Positions 33,223-41,552 of a stretch of DNA of 44,230 nucleotides are shown here, one piece after another. Source of the DNA: CAZSXS01 sp964611385 (GTDB lineage Bacteria; Bacillota; Clostridia; Lachnospirales; CAYPQA01). The translations under genes were made by a program, and so were the position numbers. The stretch covers positions 1 to 44,230 of the forward strand of contig CAZSXS010000024.1 of the NCBI GenBank assembly GCA_964611385.1, given 5' to 3'. Each line of letters starts with the position of its first letter. Position 1 is the first letter of the stretch. A model generated the notes under the pieces. It ran no database searches. It was not told the origin of the DNA and worked only from the letters and a program-made list of their open reading frames with translations.

Positions 33223-34650
33223 TTGAAGATACATTTTGTGAGCCTGGGCTGCGATAAGAATTTGGTTGACAGTGAAATTATGCTGGGCATTCTGAAGCAG
33301 GCCGGGCATGAAATTACATCGGAAGAAGAGTCCGCAGACGTGTTTGTGATTAACACCTGTGGGTTTATTATGGACGCAACAAAGGAAAGTATTGATACCG
33401 TTTTGCGCCTTGCGGAGTATAAGAAAGAAGACCCAAGTAAGGGTCTGATTGTAACCGGCTGTATGGTAAAGCGGTACAAGGAAGATATTCTGAAAGAGCT
33501 GCCAGAAGTGGACGCCATTGTGGGGCCAAAGGATTACGGAGCCATTGGGCGCGTGATTGACGAGATCGGTAAGTCCAAGAATACTGGGAAAAAAGAAGAG
33601 TGCATTACCCTTATTTCCGACCAAGCCGAAACCGACGAGACGCTTGCCGAGCTGCGGGTGCTGAGTACGCCCTCTCATTTTGCCTACCTCAAGATTGCAG
33701 AAGGCTGTGACAACCATTGCACCTATTGCACCATTCCAAAGATCCGCGGCCCTTACAAAAGCCGTAGTCTGCAAAGCCTACGCCGGGAAGCAGAGCTTCT
33801 GGCAAAGAAAGGCGTTAAAGAATTGATTCTGGTGGCTCAGGATACGGCCCTGTATGGGAAAGATTCCAAGGAAATCCCTGACCTGGCCACCTTGGTTACG
33901 GAGCTGTCCAAAATCGAGGGAATCGAATGGATCCGTATCCTGTATGCCTACCCCGAGCATATAACTGATGAACTCATTCAAGTGATGGCAAGCAACGAAA
34001 AGGTCTGCAACTATCTGGATATGCCCATTCAACACTGTAGTGATGGGATTCTTCGAGCCATGAAACGAACAGGCACCAAGGCAGGCTTGGTGGAGTTGAT
34101 TCAAAAGCTACGGCAGCAGGTACCAGGCATTTCCATTCGAACGACTTTGATAGTCGGCTTCCCAGGGGAGACTGAGGAGCAGTTCCAGGAGCTTTGCGAC
34201 TTTGTAGAGCAAATGGAATTTGAGCGCATGGGAGCCTTTGCTTACTCTCGTGAGGAAGGAACGCCAGCGGCCAAAATGCCCAGGCAAGTGTCTGCAAAGA
34301 TTAAGAAAGAACGCCTGAACAAGCTGATGAAGCTGCAACAAAGCATCTCCAAAAAGAAGAACCAGCAAAAGATCGGAACCGTACTGAAGGTTATGACCGA
34401 GGGCTATCTGCCCCAGGAAGATATCTACTGCGGACGCTCTTACATGGATACACATGAGGTGGACGGCCTTGTGTTCTTTAAGCCGAAGATGGACTCAGAT
34501 GAAGCGGATTTTTCCGCTGAGTGCTTGTCAGAAGGCAGCTCAGCTGGAAGTTTTCCGACAGAGATCATTTCTGGAGACTTTGTCTATGTGCGGATCAAGA
34601 AAGCATCAGAGTATGACCTAGAGGGGGAGATTTGCGAACCAGAAGTTTAA
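33223..34650 (+). CDS. rimO: Ribosomal protein S12 methylthiotransferase RimO
   Basis: A 475-residue radical-SAM enzyme that adds a methylthio group to an Asp of ribosomal protein S12. The N-terminal UPF0004 domain has its cluster cysteines (SLGCDKN, NTCGF, TGCMVKRY). The radical-SAM motif is CDNHCTYC near 161-168. The C-terminal TRAM domain is interrupted by a Ser/Glu-rich stretch (SDEADFSAECLSEGSSAG, about 425-443), which may explain the extra length over ~440. It uses a TTG start at 33223 with GAAGGA upstream. In many Firmicutes rimO and pgsA are neighbours; here two foreign-looking genes lie between them. Confidence 0.94.
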   Translation: MKIHFVSLGCDKNLVDSEIMLGILKQAGHEITSEEESADVFVINTCGFIMDATKESIDTVLRLAEYKKEDPSKGLIVTGCMVKRYKEDILKELPEVDAIVGPKDYGAIGRVIDEIGKSKNTGKKEECITLISDQAETDETLAELRVLSTPSHFAYLKIAEGCDNHCTYCTIPKIRGPYKSRSLQSLRREAELLAKKGVKELILVAQDTALYGKDSKEIPDLATLVTELSKIEGIEWIRILYAYPEHITDELIQVMASNEKVCNYLDMPIQHCSDGILRAMKRTGTKAGLVELIQKLRQQVPGISIRTTLIVGFPGETEEQFQELCDFVEQMEFERMGAFAYSREEGTPAAKMPRQVSAKIKKERLNKLMKLQQSISKKKNQQKIGTVLKVMTEGYLPQEDIYCGRSYMDTHEVDGLVFFKPKMDSDEADFSAECLSEGSSAGSFPTEIISGDFVYVRIKKASEYDLEGEICEPEV

Positions 34651-34703
34651 TGTCACCATGATTGGGCAGTATTTTTGTGAGCGTTGGCTATGGAGGGGGC
34701 ATT

Positions 34704-35966
34704 ATGGAATTAAGTATTAAGAATGTTGGCATGATTAAAGAAGCTCTTATTGAGATGAAGGGAATTACCATTGTAGCCGGTGAAAACAATTCCGGTAAAA
34801 GTACGATAGGAAAGGCATTGTATTGCCTTTTTAACAGCTTTTATCAATTGGATAAGCAAAACAAAGCCGAAAGGGTTTCTTATATCAGCAGGGTAATCGA
34901 TAAGACATTCAAGGGCTTGGACGAGCAGAAGCTTTTTGCATCAAGCGAGATAGCGATCGCCATTATGGAAAACCAGGAGGTATACAAGAAAGACGTTTCT
35001 TTACTTCAATCAGACTTAAGAACTTTTCTCATCCGTATCTCTCCTTCCTTTGTTATCTCTTTATATAAAGCAAAATTAGACCGGATTACCGAAAACATCC
35101 TCAGCATATTAAACATTTCAGATGAAGAACTCTTTCTTACGATCTTAAAACAAAAGATGCAAGCAGAATTTAATTTGCAGCTGAATAATTTGAATCATCC
35201 TGATCAGGAAAGTGTGATCGGCCTAAAACTGGCGGATTCACAAGCAAAGATTAGCGTTAAAAATAATGAAAGCCTTGCTACCTCAAAGCCTGTCCATGTG
35301 ACTACAGAAGCGATTTATATCGACGATCCCTATGCCTTGGATGATATACACTATTCCTTAACGCTCATGCAGCAAAATACAAATATCTATTCCCATAGGG
35401 AGCATTTACGGAATTGTTTGTATAATCCGGAAAAGGTCTCACCCGTGAAAGAAGCCTTGGACGAAATTATCGCGACTAAAAAGTTAGAAGCGGTGTACAA
35501 AAAAATGAATACGGTCTGCTCAGGAGAGATGGTCAGCAAGAGTAGTCGTTCCTTTGCCTATAAAGAAAAGTCCGGAATCCTAATTGATATCGCTAATGTT
35601 TCCACAGGGATGAAAACCTTTGCGATCATCAAGACCTTGCTGCAAAACGGCTGCTTGGAGGAAAACGGCGTACTGATATTGGATGAGCCTGAAATTCATT
35701 TGCACCCTGAGTGGCAGCTCTTGTTTGCGGAGATCATTGTGCTGATTCAAAAAGAGTTTGATATGTATATCCTAATGAACACCCATAGCCCTTATTTTTT
35801 GAATGCAATAGAAGTTTTTTCACGGAAACATAACATCGCTAACAAGTGTAAATACTATCTGGCAGACGTTTGCAATGGGGACTCTGTCTTTCAGGATGTA
35901 ACGGACAAGCTCGAAACGATCTATGAAAAGCTTGCAAGACCTCTGCAAGAGTTAGAGGATGTGTGA
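34704..35966 (+). CDS. ABC/AAA-type ATPase of a predicted ATPase-nuclease pair
   Basis: A 420-residue SMC/OLD-like ATPase. Walker A GENNSGKST at 26-34, signature-like ANVSTGMKT near 300, Walker B VLILDEPEIHLHPEWQ at 323-338, and the switch His in NTHSPYFLNAIE near 360. The middle (about 60-290) is a helical insertion with IYIDDPYALDDI. Unlike OLD and Gabija GajA, no TOPRIM domain follows; the protein ends after a short tail. ATG at 34704 has GGAGGGGGC just upstream; the frame from 34662 lacks a site. It is separated from the nuclease-like gene by 1 bp. Such ATPases commonly act as sensors in anti-phage modules; that role here is inference. Confidence 0.8.
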   Translation: MELSIKNVGMIKEALIEMKGITIVAGENNSGKSTIGKALYCLFNSFYQLDKQNKAERVSYISRVIDKTFKGLDEQKLFASSEIAIAIMENQEVYKKDVSLLQSDLRTFLIRISPSFVISLYKAKLDRITENILSILNISDEELFLTILKQKMQAEFNLQLNNLNHPDQESVIGLKLADSQAKISVKNNESLATSKPVHVTTEAIYIDDPYALDDIHYSLTLMQQNTNIYSHREHLRNCLYNPEKVSPVKEALDEIIATKKLEAVYKKMNTVCSGEMVSKSSRSFAYKEKSGILIDIANVSTGMKTFAIIKTLLQNGCLEENGVLILDEPEIHLHPEWQLLFAEIIVLIQKEFDMYILMNTHSPYFLNAIEVFSRKHNIANKCKYYLADVCNGDSVFQDVTDKLETIYEKLARPLQELEDV

Positions 35967-35967
35967 T

Positions 35968-36552
35968 ATGAATAGGATTGATTTAAAAAGCTTAGACCTT
36001 TTTAAGGATCTCCGATGCCCTTTAAGAGAAACCTCAAAGGGCATCCAGGACGAAACAGAATTCTATATGACGGAGTCTCTATTGGAAGTAATCAACTTCG
36101 ACGCGGCAAAGGACAGATACATCCAATCCTTATCTATGCCGAAAATGCCAAAATCAAACGATGCCCTGTACATCAGTAATGATGGGGAGATCTATTTTAT
36201 CGAATTCAAAACCGGAAATCTACGTTCCGAAATACAGGCTGTTCAAATCAAGATATTGGACAAGCTACTGCTTTTTACAGACATGATCAATCAAGGAATC
36301 TCCTATACCCGGCAACATATCAGTTACATATTGGTCTACAATGAAGCAGACAATCTACTGTCAGACAAGGAAATAAATGAAATTCAGGTCTCGCCATCCA
36401 GAGAAAGAATAAAGAGCTATTTTATAAGGAAGGCAAACGATCACTTTATCCGCTTTTCATTAAAGAGATTGAAAAAAATGTACTTGAAGGACATATTCAC
36501 GGTTACAGAGGCAGAATTTGAGGATAATTTTATAAAAAAATGGATAACTTAA
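35968..36552 (+). CDS. PD-(D/E)xK nuclease-like protein paired with the ATPase
   Basis: A 194-residue protein of no named family I recognise. The segment SNDALYISNDGEIYFIEFKTGN (about 63-84) fits a PD-(D/E)xK nuclease core: Asp65, then Glu79-x-Lys81 at the end of a strand. A helix with a conserved-looking Gln (EIQAVQIKILDKLLLF) follows, as in many such nucleases. The C-terminal half is basic (RFSLKRLKKMYLKD). ATG at 35968 chosen: GAGG lies 9 nt upstream and the upstream stop ends at 35966; ATG 35959 directly abuts the ribosome site. The tight coupling suggests one complex. Nuclease activity is predicted, not shown. Confidence 0.65.
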   Translation: MNRIDLKSLDLFKDLRCPLRETSKGIQDETEFYMTESLLEVINFDAAKDRYIQSLSMPKMPKSNDALYISNDGEIYFIEFKTGNLRSEIQAVQIKILDKLLLFTDMINQGISYTRQHISYILVYNEADNLLSDKEINEIQVSPSRERIKSYFIRKANDHFIRFSLKRLKKMYLKDIFTVTEAEFEDNFIKKWIT

Positions 36553-36579
36553 CTGCAATGCCAACGATGGAGGGTATTT

Positions 36580-37116
36580 ATGAATCTACCAAATAAAATA
36601 ACCATGTTTCGAATCTGTCTTATCCCAGTCTTTTTACTGGTTCTATTGACGGAATGGTTTGGGGGCTACACTGTTGTGCTTTCCGTCTCTATCTTTGCCA
36701 TTGCCTCTTTGACGGATGCCTTGGACGGTTATATCGCCCGAAGCAGGAATCTTATCACGAATTTTGGCAAGCTTATGGATCCCTTAGCGGACAAGCTCTT
36801 GGTTAATTCAGCTCTCATTGCTTTTGTTGGCTTGGCAAAGCTTCCAGCTTGGGTTGTAATCATCATTGTGGCACGAGAGTTTCTCATCACGGGCGTTCGG
36901 TTGCTGGCCCTAGAGAAAAACATTGTTATTGCCGCCGCAAACCTAGCAAAATATAAAACCATCTCGCAAATGCTGCTGATTATTTATATTCTGCTGGATC
37001 TCCAGTGGACTTACAATACGTATGTGACAACAGCCCTGACCATCCTTGCTACAGTCTTAGCTGTTGTTTCAGGAGTAGAGTATATTTGGCGCAATCTGCA
37101 TGTGATTCATGAATAG
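36580..37116 (+). CDS. pgsA: CDP-diacylglycerol-glycerol-3-phosphate 3-phosphatidyltransferase
   Basis: A 178-residue integral membrane enzyme making phosphatidylglycerophosphate, precursor of phosphatidylglycerol. It has the CDP-alcohol phosphatidyltransferase motif D-x2-D-G-x2-A-R-x8-G-x3-D-x3-D, read as DALDGYIAR...FGKLMDPLAD (46-71), and about five membrane helices. GGAGGG precedes the ATG. It starts 27 bp after the nuclease-like gene and is followed 18 bp later by pyrC. Intact and of normal length. Confidence 0.94.
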   Translation: MNLPNKITMFRICLIPVFLLVLLTEWFGGYTVVLSVSIFAIASLTDALDGYIARSRNLITNFGKLMDPLADKLLVNSALIAFVGLAKLPAWVVIIIVAREFLITGVRLLALEKNIVIAAANLAKYKTISQMLLIIYILLDLQWTYNTYVTTALTILATVLAVVSGVEYIWRNLHVIHE

Positions 37117-37134
37117 ATATAGAACGGAGCAACT

Positions 37135-38556
37135 ATGAGAATTCTAATTAAAAACGGGCTTGTTCTTGACCCCAGTCACCACTTGAATGGTACTGCGGAT
37201 CTCTTGATACAAGACGGAGTCATTGAAGAGGTCTTTCAGACGGAAGGGCAAAGGCTGGATGATTGTATAGGAGAAGGACAAGTACAAGGCGAAGGACAGA
37301 ATCAAGGCGAAGCGCAAGAAGCCCTCACTGAAAAAAACAGGCTACCCATTGATCAGATCATTGATGCAACAGGCCTTTGGGTGGTTCCGGGGTTTATCGA
37401 CCTTCATGTTCATTTGCGGGATCCAGGCTTTGAATATAAAGAAGACATCCACACGGGAACGGCTGCGGCTGCAGCTGGAGGCTTTACCACCGTCTGCGCC
37501 ATGCCTAACACAAAGCCAGTGGCCGACCAGGCCCAGGTTGTTCAATCTGTTTTGGATAAGGCTAAGACCGCTCCGGTGAATGTGCTAGCCATCGGGAGTA
37601 TTACAAAAGGCCTTATGGGCAAGGAACTATCGGATATAGATGATCTGGCTAGAGCCGGAGTTTGTGCAATCAGTGACGATGGAAAAAGTGTGGACGATGA
37701 AGACCTTCTGCGGCAGGCTTTTTTGAAAGCAAAGGAATGGAATCTCCCTGTCTTTTCTCATTGTGAAAATTTAAAACTGGTGAATGGCGGCGTAATAAAT
37801 GCAGGAGAAGTTTCAGAAAAACACGGTTTACCAGGGATCAACAACCAGTCAGAAAGTGACTACGTAGCCAGGGACATCCGCTTGGCTATGGAAACCGGAG
37901 CCAGGCTACATATTTGTCATGTGAGTACAAAGGAAAGCGTAGCCGTGATTGCCCAAGCGAAGGCAGCCTTGCAAGCAAGCGCCAACGTGGACACTCAAGT
38001 AACCATCAAAGCAGATTCCCAGGTAAGCAACCAAGCAGACAGCCAAGCAATCATCACCGCCGAGGCCACTCCCCATCACTTTAGCCTTTGCGACACGGAC
38101 ATTGACGTGAATAGCGCTAACTTCAAAATGAGCCCACCGCTACGTTCCAAGGCAGATATGGAGGCCATCCGGGCAGCTTTGAAAGATGGTACCATAGACT
38201 GCATTGCCACCGACCATGCCCCCCATGCCGAATCTGAAAAAAGCTCCTTTGTAAGCGCGGCAAACGGCATCATCGGCTTGGAAACTGCCTTCCCTTTGTC
38301 ATTAGCTTTGGTATCCGACGGAGTCTTAAGCCCCTCTGAGCTGGTGGAGAAGTTAAGCAATCAGCCCGCACGAATTTTGGGCCTTGACAGAGGAATCGCA
38401 AAAGGTAAATCCGCAGACCTCACAATCCTTGACCCCAACAAGGAATACACGATCCAGGCAGAGCAATTTAAGTCGAAAAGCAAAAACAGTCCCTTTATCG
38501 GAAAAAAAGTAAAAGGGCAGGTGCTTTATACTTTAGCAAAGGGAACCATATGCTAA
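37135..38556 (+). CDS. pyrC: Dihydroorotase with two low-complexity insertions
   Basis: A 473-residue class I dihydroorotase of pyrimidine synthesis. Metal ligands appear in DLHVHLRDPG (90-98), FSHCEN, HICHVST and ATDHAPH; the catalytic ISDDGKSV segment is present. Two insertions raise the length over the usual ~430. Residues ~36-73 hold a Gly-Glu-Gln repeat (GEGQVQGEGQNQGEAQEA), and ~278-306 hold a Gln/Ala/Ser tract (TQVTIKADSQVSNQADSQ). Both lie in surface-loop positions between conserved strands, so activity is likely kept. Other pyr genes are absent nearby. The stop is 50 bp before the long-hairpin repeat. Confidence 0.92.
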   Translation: MRILIKNGLVLDPSHHLNGTADLLIQDGVIEEVFQTEGQRLDDCIGEGQVQGEGQNQGEAQEALTEKNRLPIDQIIDATGLWVVPGFIDLHVHLRDPGFEYKEDIHTGTAAAAAGGFTTVCAMPNTKPVADQAQVVQSVLDKAKTAPVNVLAIGSITKGLMGKELSDIDDLARAGVCAISDDGKSVDDEDLLRQAFLKAKEWNLPVFSHCENLKLVNGGVINAGEVSEKHGLPGINNQSESDYVARDIRLAMETGARLHICHVSTKESVAVIAQAKAALQASANVDTQVTIKADSQVSNQADSQAIITAEATPHHFSLCDTDIDVNSANFKMSPPLRSKADMEAIRAALKDGTIDCIATDHAPHAESEKSSFVSAANGIIGLETAFPLSLALVSDGVLSPSELVEKLSNQPARILGLDRGIAKGKSADLTILDPNKEYTIQAEQFKSKSKNSPFIGKKVKGQVLYTLAKGTIC

Positions 38557-38605
38557 GTACTTTCCCACCCAATGCCTGGCTTTTTGAAAAGGGATGGAAG
38601 GGGGT

Positions 38606-38676
38606 GTGGGGGAAGGAAGGGAAAAACTTTTTCGCCGTTTGAAAAAGTTTTTCCCTTCCTTCCCCCACGGTCTTAA
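38606..38676. repeat. Long-hairpin repeat family, copy 2 (inverted relative to copy 1)
   Basis: Perfect 27-bp arms (38606-38632, 38642-38668) around loop CGCCGTTTG, the exact reverse complement of the loop at 11466-11474. The outer CCCCCACGGTCTTAA matches copy 1. Stem blocks differ (GGAAGGAAGGG here, GGAGGAGG there) yet both remain paired. It probably also ends the pyrC transcript. Confidence 0.85.
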
Positions 38677-38697
38677 CTATTTTTAGGAGGTGTAATT

Positions 38698-39375
38698 ATG
38701 GGAATTTTAAATCGATTTGCGTCCATTATGTCGTCAAATGTGAATGCCCTGTTGGATAAAATGGAGGACCCCGCTAAAATGATTGACCAGATTTTGCGGG
38801 ACTTGAACTCGGAATTGGGCGATGTGCGCTCTCAAACGGCTGCTGTTATGGCTGAGGAGTATAGAGCCAAACGGGAGCTGGATAAGGTAAAGGAAGAAAG
38901 TAAACGCTTTGAGTCTTATGCTGAAAAGGCCGTCATGGCCGGTAATGACCAGGATGCTTTGAAGTTCTTGGAGGAAAAGAATCGCCAGTGTGCTAGACTT
39001 GACGAGCTTGAGGAAGGTTACCGCCTGGCCTGTGAAAATTCTGAGAAAATGCGCCAAATGCATGATAAATTGCAGGGCCAAATCGGCGAATTGAATGAGC
39101 GTAAAAATGCCATTAAGGTCAAGGTTGCGCAGGCCCATGCCCAAGAGAAAATGAATAAGTTGAACTCTTCTGTCTCAAACTCTTCTGCTAGCTTAAGTAG
39201 CTTTGATCGTATGGAAGAAAAGGCAAACCGTATGCTGGACGAAGCCAAAGCCAAACAAGCCCTGAATACGCCGGATAGTGACCTGCCTGATACGTCAAAA
39301 TATGATAGCCTTTCGTCAGCGAATAAGGCCGAAGATGAACTGGCAGCCTTGAAGGAGCGACTTCGGGGCAACTAA
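38698..39375 (+). CDS. pspA: PspA/IM30 family protein
   Basis: A 225-residue ESCRT-III-like protein that binds stressed membranes. It starts with the amphipathic helix MGILNRFASIMSSNVNALLDKMEDPAKMIDQ and continues as a long coiled coil to about 145, then a Ser-rich hinge (SSVSNSSASLSSFDRMEEKANRML) and a C-terminal helix. Length and layout are typical. AGGAGGTG precedes the ATG. It sits behind the hairpin repeat, so it probably has its own promoter, though none is clear. degV follows by 12 bp. Confidence 0.93.
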   Translation: MGILNRFASIMSSNVNALLDKMEDPAKMIDQILRDLNSELGDVRSQTAAVMAEEYRAKRELDKVKEESKRFESYAEKAVMAGNDQDALKFLEEKNRQCARLDELEEGYRLACENSEKMRQMHDKLQGQIGELNERKNAIKVKVAQAHAQEKMNKLNSSVSNSSASLSSFDRMEEKANRMLDEAKAKQALNTPDSDLPDTSKYDSLSSANKAEDELAALKERLRGN

Positions 39376-39387
39376 TGGAGGTTAATT

Positions 39388-40275
39388 ATGGCAAAATTTC
39401 AAATTGTATCCGATAGCTCCTGTGATCTCCCAGAGGAGCTTGCCAGTCAATGCAAGGTTCATATCGTGCCTTTTTATTCTACAACTAATGATAAGGATTA
39501 TCTCAAGGAAGGCGTCGAGCTGAAAATTGATGATTTTTATCATACCTTACAGACACAAACCGTTTATCCGAAAACGTCCTTGCCCACCATCCAAGATTAC
39601 TTGGATCAGTTTCGGGCTTTAATCTCCGCCCATAATACCGATATTTTATGCGTTTGCCTGACCAGTAAGTTTAGCGGCTCTATTCAAAGCGCAGTGAACG
39701 CCAAGGCGCAGATCGAAGAGGAGTTTCCCGGTCGCAAGGTTTGCGTGGTGGATTCCAAGCTCTGTACCTTTGCGCAGGGCCTCTATGTACTGGAAGCCGC
39801 TAAGCTGCGTGATATGGGCTGTTCTATGGAACAAGCCGTGGAAGCTCTTGACCCCATCCGCAGTAACACCAAAATTGTGTTTACAGTGGACTCCTTGGAT
39901 TATTTGGTACGAGGCGGGCGCATCGGGAAGGTTTCAGGTTTTGCCGGAACGTTGCTAAATATTAAGCCGATTATTTATTTTTATGAAGGAGAGTTGCATC
40001 CTTTCTCAAAAATACGAGGCCGTAAAAAGGCCATTGCCGAAGTGGTCAACTGCTTTCTGAAGGATATTGACGGAAGACCTGATGAGTATACAGTCTATGT
40101 CATTCACTCGGCGGCCATGCCAGAAGCGCTGGAGCTTAAAGAGCTCCTGGAGCAAAAGCATCAGCTTGTTGTTTCTGGTATGCCGTATACCGTAGGTGTG
40201 ACCATCGGAACCCACATTGGGCCTTCGGTTATTGGTATCGTGTTCTCCAAGAAAATAAAAGTACCGACGGTTTAA
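39388..40275 (+). CDS. DegV family fatty-acid-binding protein
   Basis: A 295-residue protein of the DegV/FakB fold, which holds a fatty acid for phosphorylation by FakA. Family segments: IVSDSSCDLPEEL at the start, TSLPTIQDYLDQF, VCLTSKFSGSIQSA, VVDSKLCTFAQGL and YLVRGGRIGKVSGF. The C-terminal GTHIGPSVIGIVF is the family ending. No FakA is nearby, which is usual for scattered DegV paralogues. GGAGG precedes the ATG; likely co-transcribed with pspA. Confidence 0.93.
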   Translation: MAKFQIVSDSSCDLPEELASQCKVHIVPFYSTTNDKDYLKEGVELKIDDFYHTLQTQTVYPKTSLPTIQDYLDQFRALISAHNTDILCVCLTSKFSGSIQSAVNAKAQIEEEFPGRKVCVVDSKLCTFAQGLYVLEAAKLRDMGCSMEQAVEALDPIRSNTKIVFTVDSLDYLVRGGRIGKVSGFAGTLLNIKPIIYFYEGELHPFSKIRGRKKAIAEVVNCFLKDIDGRPDEYTVYVIHSAAMPEALELKELLEQKHQLVVSGMPYTVGVTIGTHIGPSVIGIVFSKKIKVPTV

Positions 40276-40318
40276 GATAAAGTTAGGCTCCTTTTGCAAA
40301 GCATACATGGAGGTACAC

Positions 40319-41116
40319 ATGAAAATCAACCATCTGTTTCCCGGTGGAAAAAAGAAAGCCCTGACCTTAAGCTATGATGATGGAACCATTCACGACCGAA
40401 GGCTTGTGGATATTTTCAATACCCATGGTCTGAAAGGCAGCTTTCATTTAAACTCCGGTTTTTTTGATACGACCAATTATATTACCAAGGCCGAAGTGCA
40501 GGGTCTTTTTAAGGGCCATGAGATTTCTGTTCATACAAAGACCCATCCTTTTTTGAATGATTTACCAAATGAAATGGTTACTTATGAGATTTTGGAGGAT
40601 AGGGCTGCTTTGGAGGCTTTGGCCGGATATCCCGTGCGGGGGATGTCTTACCCCTACGGTACATACAGCGAAGAGACAATTCCTTGCCTGCGGGCTGCGG
40701 GGATTGTGTATTCCCGCACGACGGCTTGCACAAACGGCTTCGCTATGCCGGATAACTTTTTGAAATGGAATCCCACCTGTCATCACAAACAAGATCTTTT
40801 AAAAGTCGCTGAGCAATTTATTTGCCAGGAAGCGAAAAACAGCCCCCTTTTGTTTTATGTATGGGGCCATAGTTATGAGTTTCACAATAATAATAACTGG
40901 AGCTTGATGGAGGAATTCGGGAAGCTTATTGGTGGACGAGATGATATTTGGTATGCCACGAATATTGAAATCGTGGACTATTGCCAGGCGCTTAAAAGCT
41001 TGCGCTTCTCCGTTGACGGAAAAATCATCCATAACCCAACAGCGACAGACATTTGGCTCTTAGTGGGCGGATCAAAGACTTATATCAATCATGGCGAGAC
41101 GGTAAGAATCAAGTAA
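40319..41116 (+). CDS. Polysaccharide deacetylase-like protein
   Basis: A 265-residue NodB-fold protein. Metal-site residues appear in LSYDDG (Asp20-Asp21) and VHTKTHP (His72, His76), with GMSYPYGTYSEETI after it. There is no signal peptide or membrane helix, so it may act in the cytoplasm or on small substrates. Relatives include deacetylases of peptidoglycan and of N-acetylated sugars. ATG at 40319 follows GGAGG by 5 nt; the ATG at 40307 overlaps the site. It lies 43 bp after degV. Confidence 0.85.
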   Translation: MKINHLFPGGKKKALTLSYDDGTIHDRRLVDIFNTHGLKGSFHLNSGFFDTTNYITKAEVQGLFKGHEISVHTKTHPFLNDLPNEMVTYEILEDRAALEALAGYPVRGMSYPYGTYSEETIPCLRAAGIVYSRTTACTNGFAMPDNFLKWNPTCHHKQDLLKVAEQFICQEAKNSPLLFYVWGHSYEFHNNNNWSLMEEFGKLIGGRDDIWYATNIEIVDYCQALKSLRFSVDGKIIHNPTATDIWLLVGGSKTYINHGETVRIK

Positions 41117-41247
41117 GTAAACAAGGAAAGTATAGACAAAAATTTTTCTGACGATAATGAATCTGACAGGCAGTTGTCAAGTTAGACATGGTACACTGAA
41201 AGCATAAGGGTTGAAAAATCTAAGACAAATTTCAGGAGGAATGAAAA

Positions 41248-41514
41248 ATGGAAGACAAGTACTGTCAGAGCTGTGGAATGCCAATGGGAGATACCGATGC
41301 CATGTACGGCATGGAGAAGGACGGAAAGAAAAGCCAAGATTATTGTAAGTACTGTTTTGAAAACGGTGCCTTTACCTTTGAGGGATCTATGGATGAAATG
41401 ATTGAAGTCTGCGTGCCACATGTGGTGGAAGCTAACAAGGAAATGACTGCCGAGGCTGCACGAAATCAAATGAAAAACTATTTCCCTATGTTGAAAAGAT
41501 GGCGTAAGGCATAA
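41248..41514 (+). CDS. Small putative zinc-ribbon protein
   Basis: An 88-residue protein of the putative zinc-ribbon family. CQSCGMPMG (about 6-14) and YCKYCFENGAF (about 32-42) supply four Cys for one zinc, followed by a helical C-terminus (MIEVCVPHVVEANKEMTAEAARNQM). Members are common in anaerobes; function is unknown. AGGAGG precedes the ATG. A single gene ending in a strong terminator shared with murG. Confidence 0.88.
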   Translation: MEDKYCQSCGMPMGDTDAMYGMEKDGKKSQDYCKYCFENGAFTFEGSMDEMIEVCVPHVVEANKEMTAEAARNQMKNYFPMLKRWRKA

Positions 41515-41552
41515 TAAAACCCCCTGCCGGGATCCCGGTAGGGGGTTTTATT
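41513..41552. terminator. Bidirectional terminator between the zinc-ribbon gene and murG
   Basis: AATAAAACCCCC-TGCCGGG pairs with CCCGGTA-GGGGGTTTTATT across 41513-41552, giving a nearly perfect 19-bp stem with A and T runs at its ends. It overlaps both stop codons. Confidence 0.92.
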
